From the NCBI GenBank assembly GCA_020634935.1, contig JACKAT010000021.1, positions 1 to 64,000 of the forward strand: DNA of 64,000 nt, read 5' to 3'. Both the position numbers and the translations under genes were made by a program. The notes under the pieces were generated by a model. The model searched no databases. It saw only the letters and a program-made list of their open reading frames with translations, and was not told the origin of the DNA. Positions within the stretch are counted from its first letter, which is position 1. Each line of letters opens with the position of its first letter. Shown in pieces: positions 8,877 through 16,634 of the stretch. This DNA comes from Anaerolineales bacterium. Its GTDB lineage: Bacteria > Chloroflexota > Anaerolineae > 4572-78 > J111.

Positions 8877-9794
8877 TCAGGCTAACAATAAAGCTAAAAT
8901 ACCTTTTTGAGCATGCAGCCGATTTTCAGCTTGTTGGAAAATTAAAGATTGAGGCCCGTCGGCCACCTCATCGGTAATCTCCTCGCCGCGGTGGGCCGGC
9001 AGACAGTGCAATACGATGGCGGATGATTTGGCGTTAGCCAGCAGCGCCGCATTGAGTTGGTACGGTGGAAATACTTCAAGGCGTCTGGCGGCCTCTGCTT
9101 CCTGGCCCATACTGGTCCAGACGTCGGTATAAACGACATCGGCCTCATCGACCGCTTCAACCGGATCATATGTGGTCGTCACCGTTACGCCGCTTTCGGC
9201 GGCAAATTTTTGCCCATCGCGCAAGACTTCGGGGGACAATTCATAGCCCTCCGGCGTGGCGAGGCTAAAGTGACCGCCCAATTTCACCACGGCTGTCATC
9301 AGCGAATTGGCCATATTGTTGCCGTCGCCCACATAGGCCACTTTTAGCCCGTCGACCCGGCCAAAATATTCCCAGATCGTAAAAACATCGGTCAGCGCCT
9401 GGCAGGGGTGGTTATAATCACTCAAGCCGTTAATGACCGGTACATGGCTGTACTGAGCCAGTTGTAAAACGTGATCATGCGAGAAAACGCGGGCCATAAT
9501 GCCATCGACATAGCCCGACAACACCCGGGCGACATCAGGCACCGACTCGCGGATACCCAGGTGGATTTCAGCCGGCGAGATATAGAGCGCCTCGCCGCCC
9601 AAGTGGAGCATGCCTACTTCAAACGAGACGCGGGTGCGTAAGGAAGGTTTTTGGAAGACCATCCCTAAAATCTTACCCTGCAAAATGGGCTGGTTCCCTC
9701 CTGCTTTAAATTCATCTTTCAGGCTTTTGGCTTTTTGAAGGAAGTTCCACAGCTCGTCGCGAGAGAAATCGGCGATACTGAGAAAATGTTGCAT
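8877..9794 (-). CDS. argF: Ornithine carbamoyltransferase
   Basis: A 305-residue enzyme of arginine biosynthesis that makes citrulline from ornithine and carbamoyl phosphate. The carbamoyl-phosphate loop is KPSLRTRVSFE (about 49-59, with Leu where many have Thr), followed by HPCQALTD, the ornithine loop VWTSMGQE and the Cys-loop HCLPAHRGEEI. These separate it from aspartate carbamoyltransferases. Length is normal. No other arg gene is in the window. A palindrome and a possible promoter lie within 130 bp upstream. The TPR gene follows after 33 bp and may share its transcript. Confidence 0.93.
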   Translation of the reverse strand: MQHFLSIADFSRDELWNFLQKAKSLKDEFKAGGNQPILQGKILGMVFQKPSLRTRVSFEVGMLHLGGEALYISPAEIHLGIRESVPDVARVLSGYVDGIMARVFSHDHVLQLAQYSHVPVINGLSDYNHPCQALTDVFTIWEYFGRVDGLKVAYVGDGNNMANSLMTAVVKLGGHFSLATPEGYELSPEVLRDGQKFAAESGVTVTTTYDPVEAVDEADVVYTDVWTSMGQEAEAARRLEVFPPYQLNAALLANAKSSAIVLHCLPAHRGEEITDEVADGPQSLIFQQAENRLHAQKGILALLLA

Positions 9795-9847
9795 AGCAGA
9801 TCAGTGTCCTTTGCTTATTTTCATTAAGAATGGAGCGTAGCCACAGT

Positions 9848-9923
9848 TGACCACATGGTCACGAGGACGGACGTTAAGTTTTGTGGATTAAGTAAAGTAT
9901 ACCACAACTGGTCTCGGATGCAA
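9848..9923 (-). promoter_or_regulatory. Possible argF promoter and palindromic operator
   Basis: Read on the minus strand, TTGCAT (9923-9918) and TATACT (9901-9896) are separated by 16 bp. TGACCA-CA-TGGTCA (9848-9861), a 6-2-6 palindrome, follows downstream of the predicted start site and before argF. The palindrome does not match a classical ARG box. It could be an operator for an unknown regulator. Confidence 0.35.
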
Positions 9924-9979
9924 TGTAGCCCGTTTGTTACCATTAATAATGTTTTAGTTTTTTGATCATCGTGACCGGA

Positions 9980-10462
9980 TCACGTCATCGGGCGGCGACG
10001 TCGGAAGAGGAGGATGGGGATAGCAATTCCCCCGGCTATGGCGCAAACAATCAGCATGGTTTCAATGCTGTTAACGGCAGCATCGATGAGCAACGTGTCA
10101 TTAATTTGGACACCATCGGTAGTCAGGATTAAAATATCGATCATGGTTTGGAAAGCCCGAACGCCCGGCACCAGCGGAATGACACCTGGCACGATATAGA
10201 TGATGGCCGGTACATGCCACCGACGGCCAAAATACACGCCTAAAATAGTCACCAGACTGGCCGCTACCCCGGTGGCCAATTCGATGCTGAAGTGGTCCAA
10301 ATCCATCAGCAAGGATCGTGTGGTGAAGGCCGAAGCTCCACATAGGGCGCAGCCCAGTAACGTTCGAATGGGAACATTGAAATAAATGGCCATGCCCACT
10401 GCCGCCGCGCCGGCCCACAGTAGATTTAGTAACAACGGCCCCCAGATTATCGGCAAACTCAT
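9980..10462 (-). CDS. ThrE-type threonine/serine exporter, C-terminal half (DUF3815)
   Basis: 160 residues with five hydrophobic helices. The segment VPAIIYIVPGVIPLVPGVRA is the signature of the smaller ThrE subunit (ThrE_2/DUF3815), and a charged RRRR tail ends the protein. In some bacteria ThrE is one ten-helix protein; here it is two genes. The start codon overlaps the upstream partner's stop by four bases (10459-10462, ATGA), so translation is coupled. Together the two proteins should form an inner-membrane exporter for threonine or serine. The specific substrate is inferred from the family only. Confidence 0.82.
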   Translation of the reverse strand: MSLPIIWGPLLLNLLWAGAAAVGMAIYFNVPIRTLLGCALCGASAFTTRSLLMDLDHFSIELATGVAASLVTILGVYFGRRWHVPAIIYIVPGVIPLVPGVRAFQTMIDILILTTDGVQINDTLLIDAAVNSIETMLIVCAIAGGIAIPILLFRRRRPMT

Positions 10463-11307
10463 AATAGGTTCCGACCTACCAACTGCATTGACAGCAACAA
10501 CCCCAGCGCAATGGCAAAGATGGTTAGCACAGCGGTAACCCCGCGCGACAAGCCGACCAGCGGGTAGCCTTTGATCATATCTTTAATGGAATTAATAAAA
10601 GGCACCCCCGGCACCAAAAACAACACCGAGGAGACTAAAGCCACATCAGGTTTATAAATATCGTGGATTGTATTAATTAGGTTAACTAAGCCGCCGGCCA
10701 CAAAGGCGGAGGTCATAATGACCAGGTAGTAATTATAAGCCAGTTTGGTCAGTTCTTGCCGAACAACGACAGCTACCGCCGCTGACAGAAAGGTGATAAA
10801 AAAAACTGGCCAACCGCCTCCAAATAGTTGGCTAAAAGCAGCCCCGGCCGTCCCCACGGCCAGCACCGTCGTCCAGCGTTGATATTGGCCCGGTAAGGCC
10901 GCGATACGGTTTAACTCTTGACGTACCCTAAACCGGTCATACTTGCCTTCTTCGACCCGGTGGGTTAAGTGGCTGATCTCTTCAATCAGCGACATATTCA
11001 CTTCCCCAATATATCTTTTGGCCTGTCGGATTGTGGTCCGGATCTGGCCGCCACTGGTATGGGTTGCGACGATGGCATTAGGCGTAATTAAAACATTGCC
11101 CCAATCACAACCCAACCCAATGCCTAAAATGCGAATGGTCTCTTCCACCCGCCGGCTTTCTGACCCGTTTTCCATCAACAACTCCCCGGCCCATACCGCC
11201 AAATCAACGATGTCCGTTAGAGCGACCAGGTCTAATGGCGCGGTTTCATTGGTCACCAAGCTATTATTTTGTGATTGCTGTTCTATTAGTGGTGTTATTG
11301 TCTTCAT
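10459..11307 (-). CDS. ThrE-type threonine/serine exporter, N-terminal half (DUF1212)
   Basis: 282 residues. A soluble N-terminal region of about 120 residues contains the ThrE motif WAGELLMENGSESRRVEETI and LITPNAIVAT, followed by five membrane helices including FLVPGVPFINSIKDMIKGY, the counterpart of the VPGV motif in the smaller subunit. This is the larger half of a split ThrE exporter and overlaps its partner by four bases. The aldolase gene is next upstream on this strand, separated by a strong hairpin at 11337-11366, so the pair probably has its own promoter. Confidence 0.85.
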   Translation of the reverse strand: MKTITPLIEQQSQNNSLVTNETAPLDLVALTDIVDLAVWAGELLMENGSESRRVEETIRILGIGLGCDWGNVLITPNAIVATHTSGGQIRTTIRQAKRYIGEVNMSLIEEISHLTHRVEEGKYDRFRVRQELNRIAALPGQYQRWTTVLAVGTAGAAFSQLFGGGWPVFFITFLSAAVAVVVRQELTKLAYNYYLVIMTSAFVAGGLVNLINTIHDIYKPDVALVSSVLFLVPGVPFINSIKDMIKGYPLVGLSRGVTAVLTIFAIALGLLLSMQLVGRNLL

Positions 11308-11336
11308 TGACAGATTTTTTGTGGCTATTTATAGAG

Positions 11337-11366
11337 AAGGAGGCCAAGACATATCTTGGCCTCCTT
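11337..11366. terminator. Perfect 13-bp hairpin between aldolase and ThrE genes
   Basis: AAGGAGGCCAAGA (11337-11349) and TCTTGGCCTCCTT (11354-11366) pair fully across a CATA loop. It lies 22 bp downstream of the aldolase stop on the minus strand. No T run follows. One arm contains AGGAGG, so in RNA it would mask a Shine-Dalgarno-like stretch. Termination of the aldolase transcript is the likely role. Confidence 0.6.
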
Positions 11367-11387
11367 GCTATCCTAAATGTAACACGA

Positions 11388-12464
11388 CTACCCTAAGGTA
11401 TTGACATTGTTGAGGTCTTCAAAGGCTTGTTTCAGCCGGGCTTTGAAGTTCTCTTCACCCTTGCGCAGCCACACACGGGGGTCGTAGAATTTCTTGTTGG
11501 GCTTGTCCTCGCCTTCGGGGTTGCCGATTTGGGCCTGGAGATAGCCTTCTTTGTCCAGATAGAACTTGCGGATGCCGTCCCAGAAGGCCCACTGCAAATC
11601 GGTGTCGAGGTTCATTTTGATGGCCCCATACGAGATAGCTTCGCGGATTTCCTCAACACTGGAGCCGGAACCCCCGTGAAACACAAAGTTGATCGGCCGG
11701 TCGCCGGTGCCGAATTTTTCCTGAACATACTGCTGCGAGTTGTTCAGAATGACGGGGCGCAGTTGAACGTTGCCCGGTTTGTAGACGCCGTGGACGTTGC
11801 CAAATGCAGCGGCAATGGTGAATTTATCGCTCACCTTCATCAGCTCTTCGTAAGCAAAAGCAACCTCTTCCGGTTGGGTATACAAGCGCGAACTATCGAC
11901 GCCGGTGTTATCGACGCCGTCTTCTTCGCCGCCCGTCACGCCCAATTCGATTTCCAGGGTCATGCCCATTTTGCTCATGCGCTCCAAGTAGCGCTGGCAG
12001 ATCTCAATGTTCTCTGCAATCGGCTCCTCCGACAAATCGAGCATGTGAGAGCTGTAGAGCGGCTTGCCGTAAACTTTATAAAACGCCTCGCCGGCATCGA
12101 GCATACCATCGACCCACGGCAACAGCTTCTTCGCAGCATGGTCGGTGTGTAAGATGATGCATGCGCCGTAAAGCTCGGCTAGTTGGTGAATGTGGTGCGC
12201 TCCGGATACGGCCCCGGCGACGGCCCCCTGCTGCTTATCGTTGCTCAGCCCCTTACCGGCGAAAAAGGCCGCGCCCCCGTTGGAAAACTGAATAATTGCC
12301 GGCGCGTTAATGTCTCTGGCCGTTTCCATAACCGCATTGACCGTATCGGTCCCGGTCACATTCACCGCCGGCAAAGCAAAATTATTGGCCTTGGCGAGGG
12401 CAAACACTTCTTGAACGCCATCGCCGGTGATCACCCCAGGAGCAAATTTACCATTATCTGACAT
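11388..12464 (-). CDS. fbaA: Class II fructose-bisphosphate aldolase
   Basis: A 358-residue zinc aldolase that splits fructose 1,6-bisphosphate in glycolysis and makes it in gluconeogenesis. It is of the long class IIA type (E. coli FbaA-like). LHTDHAAKK carries the catalytic Asp and zinc His, LEIELGVTGGEEDG the acidic segment, FGNVHGVY and VFHGGSGSS the further zinc His and phosphate loop, and MNLDTDLQWAFWDGIR the C-terminal substrate segment. Its neighbour upstream on the same strand is glgC, so glucose storage and central sugar metabolism sit side by side. Hairpins at 12549-12599 separate them. Confidence 0.95.
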   Translation of the reverse strand: MSDNGKFAPGVITGDGVQEVFALAKANNFALPAVNVTGTDTVNAVMETARDINAPAIIQFSNGGAAFFAGKGLSNDKQQGAVAGAVSGAHHIHQLAELYGACIILHTDHAAKKLLPWVDGMLDAGEAFYKVYGKPLYSSHMLDLSEEPIAENIEICQRYLERMSKMGMTLEIELGVTGGEEDGVDNTGVDSSRLYTQPEEVAFAYEELMKVSDKFTIAAAFGNVHGVYKPGNVQLRPVILNNSQQYVQEKFGTGDRPINFVFHGGSGSSVEEIREAISYGAIKMNLDTDLQWAFWDGIRKFYLDKEGYLQAQIGNPEGEDKPNKKFYDPRVWLRKGEENFKARLKQAFEDLNNVNTLG

Positions 12465-12548
12465 ATTTCTCTCTCTTTCTATTAATAATTTGGGTTAATA
12501 AATTAGGGAGTTACTCTTGCCTGGCCGCAACCTATAGATCACAGCCCC

Positions 12549-12599
12549 GAGACGCTAAGCGTCTCTCGCCGGCTGCCACCTGAAACGGCAGAGCCGGCG
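12549..12599 (-). terminator. Double hairpin downstream of glgC
   Basis: Two stems lie in the gap between glgC and the aldolase gene: GAGACGCT-A-AGCGTCTC (12549-12565), and CGCCGGCTGCC (12567-12577) paired with GGCAGAGCCGGCG (12587-12599, two bases bulged). They begin 12 bp after the glgC stop on the minus strand. There is no T tract. Probable terminator or mRNA-stabilising structure. Confidence 0.5.
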
Positions 12600-12610
12600 G
12601 TACATACACA

Positions 12611-13864
12611 CTATATTTCGGTACCGTCATGGATAACTGCGCTCTTCGGAATGATAATCAATCCTTCGCGAGCTACCCAGTTTCCGGTTTCAGAGTCAGG
12701 TCGATCCGGGATATTACGAATGTGGACATTACGGCCAATGCGGGCATTTTTATCGATGATCGCCCCCTCAATGACCGAGCCATCGCCAATACCAATGTCG
12801 GGCCGGCCCAACCGCCTATTTTCGGCTTTATTGTCATCCGTTTCATAGTAATCGGCCCCCATGACAATGGACGAGTCGATAGTGACTTGCGAGCCAATCA
12901 GGCTGCGCAGCCCAACGATGGCGTTATTGATTTTGGCGTCACGCACCCGACAACCGTCGGCCAGCAACACTTGCGATAATTGAGCCCCATGGATCTCGGC
13001 CGAGGGTAAGAAACGGGGGTGAGTATAAACAGGTCGGTTAGGGATATTAAACTCAAACGGGGGATTGGGTGAAGCCATCTCCAAGTTTACTTCATAAAAA
13101 CGGCGAATGGTTCCAATATCGGCCCAGTAGCCGTCGAACACATGCCCCATCACTTTGTAGTTGGAGAGCGCGTCCGGGATAATATCTTTACCAAAATCGT
13201 CACCCGGGGCTTCCAACAAACTTGAGAGAAGTTCGGTAGAGAAGACATAGATGCCCATTGAGCCTAAATAGGGTTTTTGGGGATTATCAATGCTCTCTAA
13301 CCCGTTCAAAGCATCGGCCTTAGGTTTTTCGGTAAAACTCAGAATTTCGCCGCTTTCACTGCGCTTGAGGATGCCGAAGCCGGGTGCATCTTCAGCGGAG
13401 ACCGGCTGTACGGCCAGCGTAATATCCGCGCCGGTTTCAACGTGATACTCCGCAAAGGCCCGGTAATCCATGCGGTATAGGTGATCGCCGGCCAGAATGA
13501 GCACATATTTGGCGCCTGAGCGTTGAATTTCAACCAACTGCTGGCGGACAGCATCGGCAGTGCCTTGATACCAGCCGGTACTCCGAGGCGTTTGCTCGGC
13601 GGCCAGAATTTGGACCCAACCCTGGGAAAACATATCGCGTTGGTAAGTTCGGAAAATATGGCGATGGAGCGAAACGGAGTTGAATTGGGTTAATATGGCA
13701 ATTTTTTCGATACCGGCATGGATACAACTACTAATGGGAATATCAATCAGGCGATATTTACCGCCCAGCGGGACTGCCGGTTTTGAACGTTTTTTGGTTA
13801 AAGGATACAAGCGCGATCCCTGACCGCCGCCAAGAATTAATCCCAAAACATCTTTCATGAGCAT
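12611..13864 (-). CDS. glgC: Glucose-1-phosphate adenylyltransferase
   Basis: A 417-residue enzyme that makes ADP-glucose, the committed step of bacterial glycogen synthesis. The N-terminal GGGQGSRLYPLTKKRSKPAV is the nucleotidyltransferase signature, with the allosteric-site Arg/Lys cluster; GTADAVRQ, LAGDHLYRMDY and FTEKP follow, and a left-handed beta-helix C-terminus carries isoleucine-patch repeats (VIEGAIIDKNARIGRNV). GAGGAG lies seven bases before the ATG at 13864. The divergent gene encodes a LacI regulator, and two near-identical LacI-type operators lie in the shared 458-bp gap, so sugar-dependent control is likely (inference). Confidence 0.93.
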   Translation of the reverse strand: MLMKDVLGLILGGGQGSRLYPLTKKRSKPAVPLGGKYRLIDIPISSCIHAGIEKIAILTQFNSVSLHRHIFRTYQRDMFSQGWVQILAAEQTPRSTGWYQGTADAVRQQLVEIQRSGAKYVLILAGDHLYRMDYRAFAEYHVETGADITLAVQPVSAEDAPGFGILKRSESGEILSFTEKPKADALNGLESIDNPQKPYLGSMGIYVFSTELLSSLLEAPGDDFGKDIIPDALSNYKVMGHVFDGYWADIGTIRRFYEVNLEMASPNPPFEFNIPNRPVYTHPRFLPSAEIHGAQLSQVLLADGCRVRDAKINNAIVGLRSLIGSQVTIDSSIVMGADYYETDDNKAENRRLGRPDIGIGDGSVIEGAIIDKNARIGRNVHIRNIPDRPDSETGNWVAREGLIIIPKSAVIHDGTEI

Positions 13865-14096
13865 AATATTACTCCTCTCGTCATTGTGAGTCGTTAATTT
13901 TTTTGGACATTTTTTTTCGTTATTTCAAAACCCGTAACATGGGATTACTGTCAAGATTCTAATTGATTTTAGAGAGCCGTCAACGCTTAATATGGGATCG
14001 ATATACACCTCCTTATCAACTATCAATTAGGTTTAGTTTAAGCGAATGACAATTAGCTCAATCGGTTACGATTAATAATTTCAACTCAAGTCTTGC

Positions 14097-14110
14097 TGCA
14101 AACGATTACA
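14097..14110. promoter_or_regulatory. LacI-type operator, distal copy
   Basis: TGCAAACGATTACA. Its reverse complement, TGTAATCGTTTGCA, matches the proximal operator at 14266-14279 at 13 of 14 bases, and both have the central CG of LacI/CcpA-type sites. The 169-bp spacing is near 16 helical turns, compatible with looping. A weaker match lies near 14057-14070. The rest of the 13865-14322 gap is AT-rich without a gene. Confidence 0.6.
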
Positions 14111-14252
14111 ATATTTTTCCCCTGAAGCCCGAACTAATGTAGGCTTTGTTTCTCTTTAGTGTACCTACAGAATAAATATCCAAAAAATTAGTTAGCGCCC
14201 GGCAAAAATGGCTAAAACCAATTCCTTATTTAAGGAAAAAATGCAATCCCTC

Positions 14253-14281
14253 TTGACAATTATTTTGTAATCGTTTACACT
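14253..14281 (+). promoter_or_regulatory. lacI-type gene promoter with overlapping operator
   Basis: TTGACA (14253-14258) and TACACT (14276-14281) are separated by exactly 17 bp, 42 bp before the regulator's ATG. The palindromic operator TGTAATCGTTTACA (14266-14279) covers the spacer and most of the -10, so a bound LacI protein would block RNA polymerase. This is strong sequence support for autorepression. Confidence 0.75.
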
Positions 14282-14322
14282 ACATAAGAGATAGGTAGTT
14301 AAATTGCAAAAGGAAATAAGCC

Positions 14323-15318
14323 ATGCCAAGCATCAAGGATGTCGCCGATATTGCTGGAGTTTCCACCGCGACAGTTTCGCGGGTGTTAGCTGATAAACCC
14401 CACGTTCGCCCTCAGGTACGAGAGCGAGTTTTGGCGGCTGTTGAGTCGCTCAATTATCGCCCTAATTTAGTGGCCCGCAGTTTGAGGGTTCAAAAGTCTA
14501 ATAAGATTGGTCTGATTGTGGCCGATATCCAAAATCCGTTTTTTACCTCGGTTAGCCGGGCCGTTGAAGATTTAGCCTATCAGCACGAGTTGAGTGTATT
14601 TCTGTGCAATACCGATGAAAATCCGGAAAAAGAAGATATCTATTTAGACCTCATGCAGGACGAGAACGTAGCTGGGGTTATTATAGCGCCAACGCGTCAA
14701 ACTGCAAGCGCGTTTACTGAAGCAATTAAGTTAGACCTGCCCATGGTCATCATCGATCGCCGCCTTCCGGGCGTTGGTATCGACAGCGTGTTAATCGACA
14801 ATGTGGATGCATCTTATCGACTGACCGAGCATTTAATTGCGGACGGCCACCGGCGCATTGCGGCGATGTTTGGTATGGACAGCGTTACCGGCAGCCAGCG
14901 GTATCAAGGATACGCGCAAGCGCTTAAAGATCATGACCTTCAGCCCTCATCTGATTTGGTCATTCACGTCAATGCCAGAGAAGAAGAGGGATACCAGGCC
15001 GCCAAGCAACTGCTAAACCGAACGCAGCCGCCGGATGCGATCCTCACCAGTAACGGCCTGCTGTCAGTAGGGGCGTTTCGAGCGCTGCACGAAAGCAAGG
15101 TGGCTATCCCGGATGAAATTGGTTTTGCCAGCTTCGACGAAACGGGCTGGACTACCCTGGTTGATCCACCCATCACGATCATCGAACAACCTACTTATGA
15201 AATCGGCCAAGCGGCGACGGAACTGCTGCTCAAGCGCATCGAAACCCCGGCCCGACCAGCCCGAGAGATTATTCTTAAAGCCAATCTGGTAGTTAGAAAT
15301 TCCTGCGCACGGCATTGA
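14323..15318 (+). CDS. LacI-family transcriptional regulator
   Basis: 331 residues. It begins PSIKDVADIAGVSTATVSRV, the canonical LacI helix-turn-helix, with the hinge helix at NYRPNLVARSLR, then a sugar-binding domain of the periplasmic-binding type (IGLIVADIQNPFF, DNVDASYRLTEHLIADGHRR, GFASFDETGW). AGGAAATAA precedes the ATG. It is divergent from glgC with paired operators between them. The ligand is unknown: glycogen or a glucose-derived sugar is a guess from the neighbours. It is not followed by transport genes, so it is not part of a classical sugar-uptake operon. Confidence 0.92.
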   Translation: MPSIKDVADIAGVSTATVSRVLADKPHVRPQVRERVLAAVESLNYRPNLVARSLRVQKSNKIGLIVADIQNPFFTSVSRAVEDLAYQHELSVFLCNTDENPEKEDIYLDLMQDENVAGVIIAPTRQTASAFTEAIKLDLPMVIIDRRLPGVGIDSVLIDNVDASYRLTEHLIADGHRRIAAMFGMDSVTGSQRYQGYAQALKDHDLQPSSDLVIHVNAREEEGYQAAKQLLNRTQPPDAILTSNGLLSVGAFRALHESKVAIPDEIGFASFDETGWTTLVDPPITIIEQPTYEIGQAATELLLKRIETPARPAREIILKANLVVRNSCARH

Positions 15319-15414
15319 AACAGGGTTGCGAAAAAAATTGCAGATTTAGGATTGCTCCCGGCGGCTAATCCCGTTATCATATAGATAAACAAACTCGTAC
15401 CAGGAGCCGCCGTT

Positions 15415-15888
15415 TTGCTAATCTACCCCGATGACCGCGTTCTTGTCGCCGTAATGAATAACCTCGATGACTGGCGCCGAGTTCAGGATGAAGGCTGGTA
15501 TCGCATTCCGGTCAAACACGCGCCGGAGCCGGTCCCCCATATCGATTGGCTGGCCTTTTATCAAACCAAGACCTTCCGCGAAGATCGCTGGGCCGTTCAT
15601 TTTTATGCTAGAGTCCTGGGTCACGAACTGCTGACTCGCCAAGATTTGATGCCCGCCGAACCGAACCACCCCCGAGCCAAGGCCTGGTACTACAAATTAT
15701 CGCTCGGCCCGCTGCACCATAAACTGCCGCCCATCATCTCGGAAAAGCGGCGGCGCATTACCTTCATTTTCACTACCGGCGATCGGTTTGAGGCGGCCGC
15801 TGAAATTAACGACCTGTTGAATGATGAGTCGCCAGCGGGTTATCCGTTTGTAACGTTGAAGGAAACCAAAGAAGATTTTGTTGAGTAG
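15415..15888 (+). CDS. Conserved-looking protein of unknown function
   Basis: 157 residues, soluble, rich in aromatic and basic residues. The N-terminal part is built around DRVLVAVMNNLDDWRRV, then a distinctive LAFYQTKTFREDRWAVHFYA segment and a closing FIFTTGDRFEAAAEINDL strand-helix. No catalytic motif I can name is present. The reading frame opens with TTG at 15415, supported by AGGAG at 15402-15406 (8 bp spacing). The first ATG is 12 codons in and has no ribosome-binding site. It is monocistronic between the LacI gene and the convergent membrane protein. Confidence 0.65.
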   Translation: MLIYPDDRVLVAVMNNLDDWRRVQDEGWYRIPVKHAPEPVPHIDWLAFYQTKTFREDRWAVHFYARVLGHELLTRQDLMPAEPNHPRAKAWYYKLSLGPLHHKLPPIISEKRRRITFIFTTGDRFEAAAEINDLLNDESPAGYPFVTLKETKEDFVE

Positions 15889-15923
15889 GGTCAAAACCAG
15901 GCAGGCCCTAGTTGATGGTCGCT

Positions 15924-16634
15924 CTAGCGTGAATAATCAAGCACATAGGGCGGACGAGCCAGCAACGCCACCATCCCCCACTGGAAAGGCAGCAGCAACC
16001 ACAAGTTAGGGCTGAAAAAAAAGGCTGTAGCGGTTAACACCAAAATCACAATATCGAGCAAACTAGTTTGAGATAATAAGGGTTGGTGTTGCATTTTGGT
16101 CAACAAAGCCCATTCCAACATAACGGCAGCACTGCCCAGCACAACCCCCAAGTAGAGATCGCCTGTGGCTGCCCAAAAAATAGCCCGATAGAAAGCCCAA
16201 TGCAAAGCCAGATAAATGATATCGACCAGAGATAGATCACGCAGTTGCCATCGAACTCCGGCCTGCCCTAACCCCCATCGAAACGCCCCCAATAGGAGCA
16301 AGGCTGAGCCTCCGGCCACAATAGCCCGGCCGCTATCCAGCAGCCAACTTAATAATAAAAGGGTCGCCGCTTGTTGAAATTCTAAAAATAGATTAGCTTG
16401 CCAATCGATCAGATTGAAGTAGACCAGACCAGTTAGCCCCAACTGTTCTAAGGTTAACAGCCCTAACAGCACGGCTAAATAGGGTATCCCAGCAAAATAC
16501 AAAAAGCGAACAATTGCAGTCAACGGATACAACTCGCCTGAATAGTCACTCTGGGATGGCTTCAATTGATGCCAGGCTACAGGAAAAACCAGCGAGATCA
16601 CTAAGAAGGCCAGCAATCCTCCCGGTTCGCTCAA
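15924..16634 (-). CDS. Multi-pass membrane protein overlapping the histidine kinase gene
   Basis: 236 residues with about six hydrophobic helices (LLAFLVISLVFPVAW at the N-terminus, then FLYFAGIPYLAVLLGLLTL and others) separated by short loops. No known motif is seen. Its start codon overlaps the end of the histidine kinase gene by four bases (16631-16634), so the two are translationally coupled and probably work together, for instance as a sensor accessory. No confident family assignment. Confidence 0.65.
   Translation of the reverse strand: MSEPGGLLAFLVISLVFPVAWHQLKPSQSDYSGELYPLTAIVRFLYFAGIPYLAVLLGLLTLEQLGLTGLVYFNLIDWQANLFLEFQQAATLLLLSWLLDSGRAIVAGGSALLLLGAFRWGLGQAGVRWQLRDLSLVDIIYLALHWAFYRAIFWAATGDLYLGVVLGSAAVMLEWALLTKMQHQPLLSQTSLLDIVILVLTATAFFFSPNLWLLLPFQWGMVALLARPPYVLDYSR

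Noticed and set aside
11427..12152. Plus-strand open frame of 241 codons
   Set aside because: Antisense of the fructose-bisphosphate aldolase gene, whose motifs are all intact.
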